Assembly: GCF_018327705.1 (NCBI RefSeq)
Contig: NZ_BNEM01000002.1
Span: 1,178,001-1,242,000 of the forward strand
Direction: 5' to 3'
DNA length: 64,000 nucleotides
Source of the DNA: Catellatospora sp. TT07R-123
Lineage (GTDB): Bacteria > Actinomycetota > Actinomycetes > Mycobacteriales > Micromonosporaceae
In this document: piece after piece, positions 8,484 through 17,230 of the stretch
Numbering within the stretch: the stretch's first letter is position 1
Layout: every line of letters starts with the position of its first letter
Position numbers and translations under genes: made by a program
The notes under the pieces: model-generated
What the model was told of the DNA's origin: nothing
Seen by the model: only the letters and a program-made list of their open reading frames with translations
Database searches by the model: none

Positions 8484-8912
8484 GTGTTCCTGAAGGTTGA
8501 AGAGCTCAGCCGCAGGCGGCTGATGCACATGCGCGACAGCGCCGCGTCGTACGAGGGGGCGCGTTTCCAGGCCGAGCACGCGATGATCGAGGTGAAGCGG
8601 CCCCGGGACGAGAGCACCACGCTGCACTTCCGGTGCGCGGCCCCGGGTTGCGGCCGGTCGGTGCCGGTGTGGGCGGCGAGCATGGCCGAGGCCCGGCGCG
8701 GCAAGCTGCTGCGGGCCGGGTTCCTGTGGGCGACGGTCACGGTCGCGATCGGTCTGGCGGTATGGATCGCGACGCTGGCCGGGGCCGTGTTCCTGCTGCC
8801 GCTGGCGCTCGGGGCGCCGCTGGCGTACCGGCTGCTGCGGGTGTGGCAGCGCTACGACGGCATCGAGGCCGACGACGCGCAGCACGTGGTGCTGCCCCTG
8901 TCCCGCGCCTGA
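8484..8912 (+). CDS. Small membrane protein with cysteine pair, unknown
   Basis: This protein has about 142 residues from the GTG at 8484, which follows GAGG; a TTG at 8469 would add five residues. The N-terminal cytoplasmic part is charged (VEELSRRRLMHMRDS) and has a CAAPGCGR pair that could bind metal. Two adjacent transmembrane segments follow (LWATVTVAIGLAVWIATLAGAVFLLPLALGAPLAYRLL with a short turn). It diverges from the membrane protein to its left. No family is recognised. Confidence 0.65.
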   Translation: MFLKVEELSRRRLMHMRDSAASYEGARFQAEHAMIEVKRPRDESTTLHFRCAAPGCGRSVPVWAASMAEARRGKLLRAGFLWATVTVAIGLAVWIATLAGAVFLLPLALGAPLAYRLLRVWQRYDGIEADDAQHVVLPLSRA

Positions 8913-8959
8913 GGTCCGCGCCCGGTAGGGTCCGACGTCCACGACCCTGGGGGTGACGG

Positions 8960-10288
8960 ATGTCGGTGTCCGAGGCCGCGGTGCCCGCGGTATCGCTGTG
9001 GCGGCGGCCGGGCTTCTCGGCGCTGCTGGTCGGGCAGACGCTGTCGGCGCTGGGCGACTCGTTCTCGTTCGTGGCGATCCCGCTGCTGGTGCTGCATGCC
9101 ACCGGCTCGGTGGCGCAGATGGGCGTGGTGACCGCGCTCGGCGGCGCGGCGGCGCTGGTGACCGGGGTCTTCTCCGGGGTGCTGGCCGACCGGTTCGACC
9201 GGCGGCGGCTGCTGATCGCCTGCGACGTGGCTCGGTTCGCGCTGTACGCGGCCGTGCCGGTGCTGTGGACCGCGTATCCGGTGGTGTGGCCGCTGTACGT
9301 CGTGATGCCGCTGGCCGCCGCGTTCGGCAACGTGTTCCAGGTGACGTATGTGACCGTGGTGCCGGGGCTGGTGCCGCCGGAGGAGATCACCCGGGCCAAC
9401 GGGCGGCTGTACGCGTCGTACTCGGCGGCGTTCCTGGTCGGTCCGGCACTGGCGGGCCTGGTGTCGGGGCGGTTCGGTCCGGCGCCCGCGATCGCGTTCG
9501 ACGCGGCCACGTTCGCGGTGTCCGCGGTGTGCATCGCGCTGATCCGGGTGCGTACGCCGGTCGCGGCGGCGCCGCGCGAGCCGGAGAGCCTGTTCGCCGT
9601 GTTCTCGGCCGGGGTGCGGTTCATCGCGGGCCACCCGGTGCTGCGCTGGCTGACTGTGCTGCTGACGATCGTGTCCGGACTGCTGCTCGGCCTCAACGAC
9701 GTGATCGTGTACCACGTCAAGCACGGCCTCGGCGGAGACGACAGCGTCGTCGGGTACGTGCTGGCCACCGGGATCGTCGGCAGCCTGGCCGCGTCGCTGC
9801 TGGTGGCCCGGGTGCGCGGCCGCCTGGGCTTCGGCCCGACCTGGGTGGCCGCCAACGCGGTCGCGGGCGCGGGCATCGCCGCGGTCGGCTGGGCGGGCGG
9901 CGTGGTGCCGGTGGCGGTGCTGCTGGCGCTGGTGATGCTGTGCACGTCGCTGGGCGGCATCTCGTCGATGTCGCTGCGGCAGGAGGTGACCCCGGCCCAC
10001 CTGCTGGGCCGGGTGACCTCGGCGTTCTGGACGCTGCACTCGGCGCTAGCCCCGCTGGGCGCGGCGGCGCTGACGGCCGCCGCGGCCAGGTTCGGGGTGG
10101 CGGCGACGCTGTCGGCCGCCGGGGCGCTGTGCGCGGTGACCGCGCTGATCGGCCTGCTCACGCCCCTGCGGCGGGCCGACCGGGCGCGGATCAGTCCGGC
10201 GGGTCGGCCCCGAGCAGGTGACCGGTGGTGGCACCGCCGGCGTCGAGGCGGTCGAGTGCCGCGACCAGTTTGCGCTCCTCGTAGGTGA
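8960..10288 (+). CDS. MFS transporter of the macrolide-efflux (MFS_3) type
   Basis: This 442-residue protein has about 12 membrane segments. The N-terminus FSALLVGQTLSALGDSFSFVAIPLLVLH and the loop LADRFDRRRLLIACD (MFS motif A) match the MFS_3/MefA-like exporters, which pump out macrolides or other small molecules with proton antiport. GRLYASYSAAFLVGPALAGL is also typical. The start is an ATG 10 nt after GGGGGTGACG. The 3' end overlaps the convergent hemerythrin gene by 98 bp, and the last residues are Arg-rich. The substrate is unknown. Confidence 0.85.
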   Translation: MSVSEAAVPAVSLWRRPGFSALLVGQTLSALGDSFSFVAIPLLVLHATGSVAQMGVVTALGGAAALVTGVFSGVLADRFDRRRLLIACDVARFALYAAVPVLWTAYPVVWPLYVVMPLAAAFGNVFQVTYVTVVPGLVPPEEITRANGRLYASYSAAFLVGPALAGLVSGRFGPAPAIAFDAATFAVSAVCIALIRVRTPVAAAPREPESLFAVFSAGVRFIAGHPVLRWLTVLLTIVSGLLLGLNDVIVYHVKHGLGGDDSVVGYVLATGIVGSLAASLLVARVRGRLGFGPTWVAANAVAGAGIAAVGWAGGVVPVAVLLALVMLCTSLGGISSMSLRQEVTPAHLLGRVTSAFWTLHSALAPLGAAALTAAAARFGVAATLSAAGALCAVTALIGLLTPLRRADRARISPAGRPRAGDRWWHRRRRGGRVPRPVCAPRR

Positions 10289-10718
10289 AGTGCGACTCCA
10301 GCAGCGCGGCCAGGCCGCCGAGCTCGGCGCGCAGCCGGGCCGAGCGCGCCGGGTCGCCCGCCGCCGCCGGCACTTTGGCCAGTATCTCCGGCAGGCGGTG
10401 CAGCACCGCGTTGATCTGCACATGGTCGCGGCGCAGCTCGTCGAGGACGGGCACCAGGTCGGGGCGCTGCCGGGCCAGCGCGGTGAACGCGTTGCCGTCC
10501 TCGGCCGTGTGATGGCGGTGCAGCGCGGTGCAGAACGCCAGGCAGTGGGTCGGCAGGTCGCGCGGCGGCAGGTCGCCCGGCGGGGGCGCGGTGCCGGCCA
10601 GGTGCGCGTCGACGTCGGCGCGCAGGCGGGCGAGCTGCTCGCGCAGCCCCTCGTGGATGTCGATGAGGTGGCCGCCGTACGCGATGATCCGCTCGTACGG
10701 CTCGGAGGTGGTGGACAT
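10191..10718 (-). CDS. Hemerythrin-like (HHE) domain protein
   Basis: This 175-residue soluble protein has the HHE four-helix cation-binding pattern. Histidines in IIAYGGHLIDIHEGL, LHRHHTAEDGNAF, LRRDHVQINAVLH and ESHFTYEERKL supply the di-iron ligands (His and Glu). Such proteins bind O2 or NO, or sense iron or redox state. The ATG at 10718 follows GAGGACG. Its 3' end overlaps the MFS gene on the other strand by 98 bp, so the two transcripts are antisense there. Confidence 0.88.
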   Translation of the reverse strand: MSTTSEPYERIIAYGGHLIDIHEGLREQLARLRADVDAHLAGTAPPPGDLPPRDLPTHCLAFCTALHRHHTAEDGNAFTALARQRPDLVPVLDELRRDHVQINAVLHRLPEILAKVPAAAGDPARSARLRAELGGLAALLESHFTYEERKLVAALDRLDAGGATTGHLLGADPPD

Positions 10719-10813
10719 GCCCGTCCTCGGGTTCGGCGCCTCCATGCCCTCGGCGGCCTTCGTGCCGGGCGCACCGCGACGCTGCGGCCACAGTACCGCA
10801 GCGTCGCGGGCGG

Positions 10814-11500
10814 TCAGCTCCGGCGCGAGCTGCGGACCAGTTCCGCCGCCAGGCCCAGCTGGGCCAGCTCGACCCTGGTCAGGCTCGGGTCCAGTTCGCG
10901 GATCGCGACGGCACGCGGCAGCTGGTGCAGCGGATCGCCCTCGGCGTGGCGCAGCAGCGCAGACACGAAGCGGCGGGCCGCGTCGGCCAGCGCGGCTTCC
11001 CCGCCGACGGCGACCTGGGCCACGATCAGCGCGGACATCGCCACGTCGAGGTCGGGCGGCCCGTCGGCGGCGTTGCGCCAGTCGATGACCACCGGGCACT
11101 CGTCGGTCAGGATGACGTTGTCCGGGTGCAGGTCCAGGTGCAGCAGGCGGCTGCCGGGCGCGGCCCCGGGCCGGGTCGGCGCGGCGTGCAGCCGCGAGTG
11201 CAGCCCGGCCAGGATCTGCGCACCCGCGTCGATGTCGATGCTGCCGTCGAGCATCGCGTCGCGCAGGCTGGGCCCGTCCAGCCGATCCATGATCAGGTCT
11301 GGGCCCTGCGCCTGGTAGACATGCGGCACGGGCAGGCCGTGCGCGGCCGCGTACCCCATGATCGCGGCCTCGGCCGCGGTGTCGCCGCCGTCGCGGTAGC
11401 GACGTAGGACCCTGCCGTCGTCGACGGCGTATACATTGGCGCTGCGCCCCCGGCCCACCAGCACGAGTTCCGGCACCACCTCAGCGATCCCCTTCCGCAC
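10814..11500 (-). CDS. Aminoglycoside phosphotransferase-fold (APH/ChoK) kinase
   Basis: This 228-residue protein has the APH-type kinase fold. It has a Gly-rich nucleotide loop (VGRGRSANVYAV), the catalytic HLDLHPDNV motif with its Asp and Asn, and VIDWRNA, which carries the metal-binding Asp. The length is short for antibiotic kinases, so a small-molecule or homoserine/choline-like kinase role is as likely as resistance. The start is GTG. It is upstream of, and co-directional with, the hemerythrin gene. The substrate is unknown. Confidence 0.82.
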   Translation of the reverse strand: MRKGIAEVVPELVLVGRGRSANVYAVDDGRVLRRYRDGGDTAAEAAIMGYAAAHGLPVPHVYQAQGPDLIMDRLDGPSLRDAMLDGSIDIDAGAQILAGLHSRLHAAPTRPGAAPGSRLLHLDLHPDNVILTDECPVVIDWRNAADGPPDLDVAMSALIVAQVAVGGEAALADAARRFVSALLRHAEGDPLHQLPRAVAIRELDPSLTRVELAQLGLAAELVRSSRRS

Positions 11501-11554
11501 AGTAGCTCACCGGTATTCCATCGCGACTAAGCGTGAACGTCCAGTAGGGATCGC

Positions 11555-12202
11555 TCAGCTGGACGTGGCGAGCTTCACACCGAGTCCGATGAGGACCGTT
11601 CCGGCGACCGCGTCGATGGCACGGCGGACCCGTACGGCGGCGGGCGCTCCCCCGACCAGCCAGCGGCGGGCCAGGCCGACCCCGCCGATGATCAGTCCAA
11701 ACCAGACCATGGCCTCCAGATCGTGAATGAGTGCCATGAGCACACCCATCGGCAGTGCCGCCACCCCGGCGGGCAGGAACTGCGGCAGCATCGCGGCGTA
11801 GAAGACGCCGACCTTCGGGTTGAGCAGGTTCGTGCCCAGGCCGCGCAGGAACGCGCGCCGGGCGGACTGCGGCAGCTGCGCCGCCTGACCGTCCAGGTCG
11901 GACCCACGGCGGCGCCACGCGTCGCGGAGCATGACCGCGCCCAGCCACAGCAGATACCCCGCACCGGCGACCCGGATCACCGTGAACGCCGTGTGCGAGG
12001 CGGTGACCAGGGCCGAGATGCCCGCTGCGGCGGCGGTGCCCCAGATCAGCGCGCCGGTGCAGATACCCAGCGCGGTCGCCAGCGCCAGCCGGCGTCCCTG
12101 CACGACCGCGGTACGCAGGACCAGGGCCGTGTCGACCCCGGGGATGATCGTCACCACGGCGGCGACGAGCGTGAACGAGAGCAGAGCCGAGCCGACCGTC
12201 AT
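11555..12202 (-). CDS. LysE/RhtB-family amino-acid exporter
   Basis: This 215-residue membrane protein has about six segments. The motif VVTIIPGVDTALVLRTAV at the N-terminus corresponds to the LysE signature PGP.......S. GAGYLLWLGAVMLRDAWRRRG and NPKVGVFYAAMLPQFLP are also family marks. Members export basic or other amino acids and their derivatives. A TACGCT hexamer lies exactly 6 nt before the ATG, so the transcript is probably leaderless. The gene stands alone. Confidence 0.87.
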   Translation of the reverse strand: MTVGSALLSFTLVAAVVTIIPGVDTALVLRTAVVQGRRLALATALGICTGALIWGTAAAAGISALVTASHTAFTVIRVAGAGYLLWLGAVMLRDAWRRRGSDLDGQAAQLPQSARRAFLRGLGTNLLNPKVGVFYAAMLPQFLPAGVAALPMGVLMALIHDLEAMVWFGLIIGGVGLARRWLVGGAPAAVRVRRAIDAVAGTVLIGLGVKLATSS

Positions 12203-12220
12203 CGGGGCAGCGTACCGATC

Positions 12221-13063
12221 TCAGCGTGGCGCGTGCTCGGCGTGCGGCTGCCGTCCCGCCCGGCGCAGCATGCCCCCGGCCAGCGGGGCGGCGTCGAGGT
12301 CACCGGCGGCGATGCGCGCGGTGATGGTGCGGCGCACCATGCGGGCGGCCAGGGCCGGGAAGTGCCTGGCCACGAAGAGTTCGACCCGGCCCCGGCCGGT
12401 GGTGGCGATGTCGCGGCGGGGACGGCGCGCGACGGCGGCGCCCAGGATCGCGGCGATCACGCCCTCGACCGGCTCCAACCGGGAGACGCCCTGAAGCGAC
12501 AGGCCGGCCTGCGCCGACGCGTCGTGGATGGGCGAGGCGACCATGCTCGGGTACACGACGGACACGCCGATGTGCGAGCCGACCTCCAGGCGCAGCGCGT
12601 CGGCGTAGGCGACCAGGGCGCGCTTGCTCACGCCGTACGCGGCGGCCAGCGGCAGCGGCAGCAGCGCCATCCGGCTGGACACGAACACGATCCGGCCCCG
12701 GCTGCGCTCCAGCGGCGCGATCGCGGCGGCGGTGGTGTGCCAGGCCGCCATCAGGTTGACCTCCAGCTGGCGGCGGGCCGCCTCGCCCGGCGGCAGCTCG
12801 GCCGGGGCCGGGCCACCCACCCCGGCGTTGTTGACCAGCAGGTCCAGGCCGCCCAGCAGCTCCACCGCCTGCGCCACCCCCTCGCGGGCGCGGGCGCCGT
12901 CGGTGAGGTCGCAGGCGATCACCGGGGTGTCGCCGATCCGCCCGCCGACCAGGTCCAGGCCGACGACCTGGGCCCCGGCCGAGGCCAGGCGCTCGCACAG
13001 CATCCGCCCGAACGTGCCGTTGGCCCCCGTGACCACGGCCCGCTGTCCGCGCAGCGTCCTCAT
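12221..13063 (-). CDS. Short-chain dehydrogenase/reductase
   Basis: This 280-residue SDR has an NAD(P)-binding TGANGTFG motif near residue 13, LLVNNAGVGG, the catalytic Ser in FVSSRM, and the YGVSK catalytic pair (Tyr, Lys). A C-terminal extension (RMVRRTITARIAAGD) may contact a membrane. Its ATG overlaps the TGA of the upstream monooxygenase by 4 nt, so the two are translationally coupled. The pair probably acts on the same substrate, the monooxygenase oxidising and the SDR oxidising or reducing a hydroxyl. It is probably controlled by the TetR gene through the 14412 operator. Confidence 0.88.
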   Translation of the reverse strand: MRTLRGQRAVVTGANGTFGRMLCERLASAGAQVVGLDLVGGRIGDTPVIACDLTDGARAREGVAQAVELLGGLDLLVNNAGVGGPAPAELPPGEAARRQLEVNLMAAWHTTAAAIAPLERSRGRIVFVSSRMALLPLPLAAAYGVSKRALVAYADALRLEVGSHIGVSVVYPSMVASPIHDASAQAGLSLQGVSRLEPVEGVIAAILGAAVARRPRRDIATTGRGRVELFVARHFPALAARMVRRTITARIAAGDLDAAPLAGGMLRRAGRQPHAEHAPR

Positions 13064-14394
13064 CGGTTGTTCCCCTTCCAGCTCACGCCCTGGCCGCGGA
13101 TGGCGCGGGCGGTGCCCCGCGCCAGCTCCCCGGCGGCCAGGTCGAGGTAGGCGTCGAAGTCGATGCGCATCGCGGGGCGGCGCTGCCCCCAGCGGTCGGC
13201 GGCGGCGGCGTGCTCGCGGATGATGTCGGCGGCCTGCGCGGCCGGGTCGGGCAGCGCGTACCGCCCGGCGACGTACGCGGCGGCCAGCCGGGCCTGCGCC
13301 TCGACCACCGGCAGCGCCGACCCGGTCGACTGCATCAGCCCGACGAACATCAGCCCGGGTTCGCCCTGGTGGAACACGTGCCGGAACAGCGGCATCCGCT
13401 CGGCCGAGGGCGCGAGCAGCGCCTGGTCGAGGAACGGCAGGTCGATGGTGTAGCCGGTGCACCACACGACCAGGTCGATCTCGTCGGTGCGCCCGTCGGC
13501 GAAGGTGACGGTCTGCCCGTCGAAACCCTTGATCCCATCGCGTACGCCGATCTCGCCGTGGGTGATCCGCGACAGCAGCGCGTCGGACAGGGTGGGGTGG
13601 TCCTGCAGGAAGCCGTGTTCGGGGTCGGGCAGGCCGTAGCGCGACGGCCTGCCGACGGCGGCGCGCAGCATGGTCTGGCTGATGCGCTGGCGCAGCCGCC
13701 ACGGCAGCCGCTTGGCCAGCGCGCCGTTGAGGGTGTCGGACGGCTTGCCGAACAGGTGCTTGGGCACGATCCACACGCCGCGGCGCACCGACAGCAGGGT
13801 GCGCGGGGCGACGTACGAGGCGTCGACGGCGATGTCCATGGCGGAGTTGCCGCCGCCGACGACCAGCACCCGGCGCCCGGCGAGCTGGTCGGGGCCCCGG
13901 TAGTCATGGCTGTGCAGCTGCTCGGCGGTCAGCGTGCCCGGGTAGGCGGGCTCGGGCAGCCGGGGGCGGCTGTTGTGGCCGTTGGCGACCACGACCGCCT
14001 CGACGTGCACGGCGACGGCGCCGTCGGGGTTGAACGCGGTGACGCGCCAGCCGTCGCCGTCGCGGACCACCTCGGTCACGGTGTGGTGCAGGCACACGCT
14101 CTTGAGCAGATCGAACCGGACCGCGTAGTCGTGCAGGTAGGCCGCGATGCGGCCGTGGTCGGGGTAGTCCGGCCAGTCGGCGGGCATGGGCGCGTCGGCG
14201 AACTCGGTGCGGGTCCTGCTGGTGTTCAGGTGCAGCGTCCGGTACGCCGAGGAGTGCGGGGCGCCGTACACCCACAAGCCGCCGACCTGCGCCCCGGCGT
14301 CGAAGCACACCGCGGGCACACCGCGGTCGGCCAGCGCCTTGAGCGTGGCAAGTCCGGCCGGACCGGCGCCGATGACGGCGACGCGTGGGCTCAT
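13060..14394 (-). CDS. Flavin-containing monooxygenase (FMO/Baeyer-Villiger type)
   Basis: This 444-residue FAD/NADPH enzyme has an N-terminal FAD motif VAVIGAGPAGLATLKAL, a second Rossmann motif VLVVGGGNSAMDIAVDAS for NADPH, and VVWCTGYTIDLPF near the C-terminus. The FMO fingerprint appears in relaxed form around the middle. Such enzymes put one oxygen atom from O2 into organic substrates. The ATG follows GGGGAGGG. An 18-bp palindromic operator lies 18-35 bp upstream of the start, matching one beside the TetR gene. It is the first gene of a two-gene operon with the SDR. Confidence 0.88.
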   Translation of the reverse strand: MSPRVAVIGAGPAGLATLKALADRGVPAVCFDAGAQVGGLWVYGAPHSSAYRTLHLNTSRTRTEFADAPMPADWPDYPDHGRIAAYLHDYAVRFDLLKSVCLHHTVTEVVRDGDGWRVTAFNPDGAVAVHVEAVVVANGHNSRPRLPEPAYPGTLTAEQLHSHDYRGPDQLAGRRVLVVGGGNSAMDIAVDASYVAPRTLLSVRRGVWIVPKHLFGKPSDTLNGALAKRLPWRLRQRISQTMLRAAVGRPSRYGLPDPEHGFLQDHPTLSDALLSRITHGEIGVRDGIKGFDGQTVTFADGRTDEIDLVVWCTGYTIDLPFLDQALLAPSAERMPLFRHVFHQGEPGLMFVGLMQSTGSALPVVEAQARLAAAYVAGRYALPDPAAQAADIIREHAAAADRWGQRRPAMRIDFDAYLDLAAGELARGTARAIRGQGVSWKGNNR

Positions 14395-14411
14395 CGCACC
14401 CTCCCCAATTA

Positions 14412-14429
14412 ATCCAACGCCTGCTGGAT
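14412..14429. promoter_or_regulatory. TetR operator candidate 1 (upstream of the monooxygenase)
   Basis: ATCCAACGCCTGCTGGAT is an inverted repeat with ATCCA and TGGAT ends. It shares layout and 13 of 18 bases with the site at 15118-15135, and it lies between the adjacent TetR gene and the monooxygenase start. Confidence 0.75.
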
Positions 14430-14452
14430 ATTGCCGGAGGGGACGGGCGACG

Positions 14453-15106
14453 TCAAGGGCGGGGGGCGTACATCCGGTCCAGCCAGCGGTGCGCGTACGC
14501 CCGGAACTCCCGGCGCTGGCGCGCCCCGGCCGACCCGGCCAGCAGGCCCACGACGTGCGCGTGCACCGCCCAGACCAGGCTGCGCACGGCCAGGTGCGGG
14601 TCGGGCTCGTCCAGCACCCCGGCCGCGTGCGCCTGGGCGAGCACCTGCTCGACCGCCCGGTAGAGCGGGTGGGAGTAGCGCTCGTCCAGCTCGGCGTGGC
14701 GGTCGGGCTCCAGCCAGCGGCGCAGCCACAGGCCGGTGGTCTCCGGCCGGTCCTCCAGGAAGTCGACGAAGCTGTCCAGCAGCTCGTGCAGGGCGGTCAT
14801 GGCCGCGGCCGGGCCGGACCCCAGCGCCGCCCCGGCGGCACCGGTGGCCTGGGCGAGCACCGTGCGCTCCGCGTCGTAGACGTGGGCGAAGCAGGCGTCG
14901 TAGAGCGCCGCCTTCGTGCCCACGTGGTGGTGCACGGTCGCGACGTCGACCCCGGCGGCCGCGGCGACCTCGCGCATGCCGACCGCGTCGAAGCCGCGCC
15001 GGGCGAACAGCGCGGTAGCCGCGACGACGATCGCGTCCGGGGTGGCCCGGCGGTCGGTGCTGCGCGGACGGCCAGGTCCGCGGCGGGGTGTGGTCATGGC
15101 TCCCAT
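14453..15106 (-). CDS. TetR-family transcriptional regulator
   Basis: This 217-residue regulator has the N-terminal TetR helix-turn-helix DAIVVAATALFARRGFDAVG followed by MREVAAAAGVDVATVHHHVG and KAALYDACF. The C-terminal part is the usual ligand/dimer domain. The start is the ATG at 15106, or at 15097 (MTTPRR), which is also reasonable. It is divergent from the MFS_2 transporter with an 18-bp palindrome between them, and the same palindrome precedes the monooxygenase operon. Autoregulation and control of both units is inferred. Confidence 0.88.
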   Translation of the reverse strand: MGAMTTPRRGPGRPRSTDRRATPDAIVVAATALFARRGFDAVGMREVAAAAGVDVATVHHHVGTKAALYDACFAHVYDAERTVLAQATGAAGAALGSGPAAAMTALHELLDSFVDFLEDRPETTGLWLRRWLEPDRHAELDERYSHPLYRAVEQVLAQAHAAGVLDEPDPHLAVRSLVWAVHAHVVGLLAGSAGARQRREFRAYAHRWLDRMYAPRP

Positions 15107-15113
15107 CGTGCCC

Positions 15114-15135
15114 TACTATCCAGCGAATGTTGGAT
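15114..15135 (+). promoter_or_regulatory. Leaderless promoter -10 with overlapping TetR operator 2
   Basis: TACTAT (15114-15119) is a good -10 box, 7 nt before the ATG at 15127, with TGGTCA at -35 spacing (15091-15096). The operator ATCCAGCGAATGTTGGAT (15118-15135) overlaps the -10 and the start codon, so bound repressor would block transcription. The sequence is seen; the function is inferred. Confidence 0.7.
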
Positions 15136-16494
15136 TACAGCCCCGGCGAGACCGCGCCCGAGGCCGCCGCGGCGCAGGCCGCCCGGCTGCCGCGCGGCGG
15201 CATGCTGGCGTACGCGACGGGCTCGCTCGGCATGGGGACCTGGGTGACCGTACCCGGCCTGCTGCTGCTGTACTTCCTCACCGACGTGCTCGCCGTGACG
15301 CCGCTGCTGGCGGGCGTGGTGCTGCTGCTGCCCAAGGTCGCCGACGTGCTGCTGCACCCCTGGGTCGGCCACCTGTCCGACCGCGACCTGCGCCGCCGCG
15401 GCCACCGCCGCGCCCTGATGGTGCTGGGCTGCGGCCTGCCGCTGGCGTTCGCGGGCCTGTTCGCGGTGCCGGGCGGGCTGTCCGGCGCCCCGGCGGCGGC
15501 CTGGGTCGCCGTCGGCTTCGTCGCGGGCAACCTGCTGTTCGCCGCGTACCAGGTGCCCTACCTGTCCACCCCCGCCGACCTCGGCATCGGCTACCACGAG
15601 CGCACCCGGCTGATGGGCTTCCGGATGGTCGTGCTGACCGTCGGCATCCTGCTGTCCGGCGTCGTCGCCCCGATGCTCGCGGGCAGGCAGGACCCCACCC
15701 GTGCCGGATACGCCCTGATGGGCGCGGTCCTCGGCGCGACCATGCTGGCGACGATGCTGGTCGGCATCGGCGGCGTGCGCCGCCTGGCCGCCGCCGCCCC
15801 CGGGCAGGCTCCGGCGGCGGCCCACCCCGCCGCCGGATTCCGGACGCTGCTCGGGGCGCTGCGCGACCCGCAGTTCCGCTGGCTGGTCGGCGCCTACCTG
15901 GCCATGTCGACCACCACCCACCTGGTGCTGGCCGCCGTCCCCTACTTCGCGAAGTACGAACTCGGCCGCCCCGGGCTGACCACCGTGCTGGTCGCCGCGT
16001 TCGTCGCCCCCGCGCTGGTGGCGACGCCGGTCTGGGTCGCGGTGGCCCGCCGCATCGGCAAGCAGCCCGGCCTGCTCATCGCCCAGGGCGCGTTCGTCGC
16101 CGGGTCGCTGGTGCTGGCGCTCGGCTCGGCCGCCGGGCTGCCGGTGCTGATCGGCGCGGTCGCGGTGCTGGGTGTGGCGTTCGCGGCGATGCAGCTGCTG
16201 CCGTTCTCGATGATGCCCGACGCCATCCGCGCGGCCGGGGGCACCGAGCGGGCCGGGACGTACACCGGGGTGTGGACGGCCGCCGAGGCCACCGGTGGGG
16301 CGCTCGGCCCGTACGTCTACTCGGCGTGCCTGGCCGCGGGCGGGTTCGTCGCCTCCGGCGCGGGCGACCAGGTGGCGCAGCCGGGGCTGGCGCATACCAT
16401 GATCCGCCTCGGGTTCGGCCTCGTCCCGGCCGTACTGATGATCGTCGCGATGCTGCTCCAGCGCCGATACACCCTGGACCGCACCCTCCGCTGA
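15127..16494 (+). CDS. MFS transporter, MFS_2 / GPH (sugar:cation symporter) type
   Basis: This 455-residue protein has about 12 membrane segments. WVTVPGLLLLYFLTDVL, LSDRDLRRRGHRRALMVLG and AYQVPYLS with ERTRLMGFRM are typical of the glycoside-pentoside-hexuronide (MelB-like) group. Members import sugars or, in actinomycetes, may handle lipids or other organic molecules. The ATG at 15127 is favoured because the -10 box is 7 nt upstream; an internal ATG at 15202 is possible. It is probably repressed by the divergent TetR and may carry the substrate or product of the monooxygenase/SDR pair. Confidence 0.85.
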   Translation: MLDYSPGETAPEAAAAQAARLPRGGMLAYATGSLGMGTWVTVPGLLLLYFLTDVLAVTPLLAGVVLLLPKVADVLLHPWVGHLSDRDLRRRGHRRALMVLGCGLPLAFAGLFAVPGGLSGAPAAAWVAVGFVAGNLLFAAYQVPYLSTPADLGIGYHERTRLMGFRMVVLTVGILLSGVVAPMLAGRQDPTRAGYALMGAVLGATMLATMLVGIGGVRRLAAAAPGQAPAAAHPAAGFRTLLGALRDPQFRWLVGAYLAMSTTTHLVLAAVPYFAKYELGRPGLTTVLVAAFVAPALVATPVWVAVARRIGKQPGLLIAQGAFVAGSLVLALGSAAGLPVLIGAVAVLGVAFAAMQLLPFSMMPDAIRAAGGTERAGTYTGVWTAAEATGGALGPYVYSACLAAGGFVASGAGDQVAQPGLAHTMIRLGFGLVPAVLMIVAMLLQRRYTLDRTLR

Positions 16495-16537
16495 CCTCCG
16501 CCGCGCCCCGCCGCGCCCCCGCGCGGCCCGTGGGTTC

Positions 16538-16601
16538 GTGCAGTTTCGGGGAAAGTGCAGCAATCCTCGCCGGTATTCGTGCACTTTCCCCGAAACTGTA
16601 G
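16538..16601. repeat. Family A intergenic palindrome, copy 2
   Basis: The arms are 16538-16558 and 16581-16601, with two mismatches at the outer end of the right arm (CTGTAG instead of CTGCAC). The spacer is 22 nt and ends ATTCGT. It lies between two co-directional genes. Confidence 0.88.
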
Positions 16602-16653
16602 AATCGTCTGTCCAATTAGGTCGGCGACCGGCCACGGGTGTATTAGTTCTGGC

Positions 16654-17103
16654 GTGACTTTCACGAAGCACCACCGACTGCTCGGGCTTCTCTTCGTGGC
16701 CGCCGTCGCCGCCGGCGCCACGGCCTGCTCCTCGACCGACGACACGGCGACCGGTGCCACGCCCAGCGCGGTGGCGTCGGCGTCCGTCCCGTCGGCGTCG
16801 CCCTCGGCCGCCGCCGACGGCTGCCCGCCGGACGTCAACCTGATGTACGAGTCGCTCAAGGCCACCCCGGCCGTCTTCGACGAGATCGACAAGAGCGTCA
16901 CCGGCATCGGCGAGCCGAAGTGCGCCGAGGGCTGGTCCACCGCGATGACGGTCGTGAAGAACGCCGATCCGCTGGTGGTGCTGTTCCGGTACGACCCCGC
17001 CACCGGCAAGTGGACCCCGGTCGCGGTCGGTTCGGACGGCGTGTGCGACGGCGCGGTCAAGGTCCCCGACGCCGTCCAGGCGAAGCTGCACCCGGGCTGC
17101 TGA
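16654..17103 (+). CDS. Small secreted lipoprotein, unknown
   Basis: This 149-residue protein has a lipoprotein signal: a hydrophobic stretch [17 protein letters not shown] followed by Cys25. A Ser/Ala-rich linker comes next, then a domain of about 95 residues with three more Cys ([25 protein letters not shown]), plus a C-terminal Cys. The C-terminal part resembles small secreted actinomycete proteins of unknown role. The GTG start is supported by an AT-rich TATTAGTT just upstream, which may be a leaderless promoter. No close function is recognised. Confidence 0.75.
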   Translation: MTFTKHHRLLGLLFVAAVAAGATACSSTDDTATGATPSAVASASVPSASPSAAADGCPPDVNLMYESLKATPAVFDEIDKSVTGIGEPKCAEGWSTAMTVVKNADPLVVLFRYDPATGKWTPVAVGSDGVCDGAVKVPDAVQAKLHPGC

Positions 17104-17230
17104 TCCCCGGGTCGCCGACCCCGTGCGGCCGTCCCGGCCCGTCCCGCGCCGGGGCGGGGCGGCCGCGCGGACCCGGACACGGCCGCCCCGGTGCCCCGCG
17201 CCCACGTCCGGAATGTGCAAGAGTGGGCGC

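Noticed and set aside
10191..11099. 302-codon minus frame that would fuse hemerythrin to an upstream segment
   Set aside because: The upstream part is a wrong-frame reading of the APH-fold kinase gene; the hemerythrin starts at 10718.
16555..17103. Start of the lipoprotein gene at 16555
   Set aside because: This would put the family A repeat inside the protein; the signal peptide begins at the GTG at 16654.
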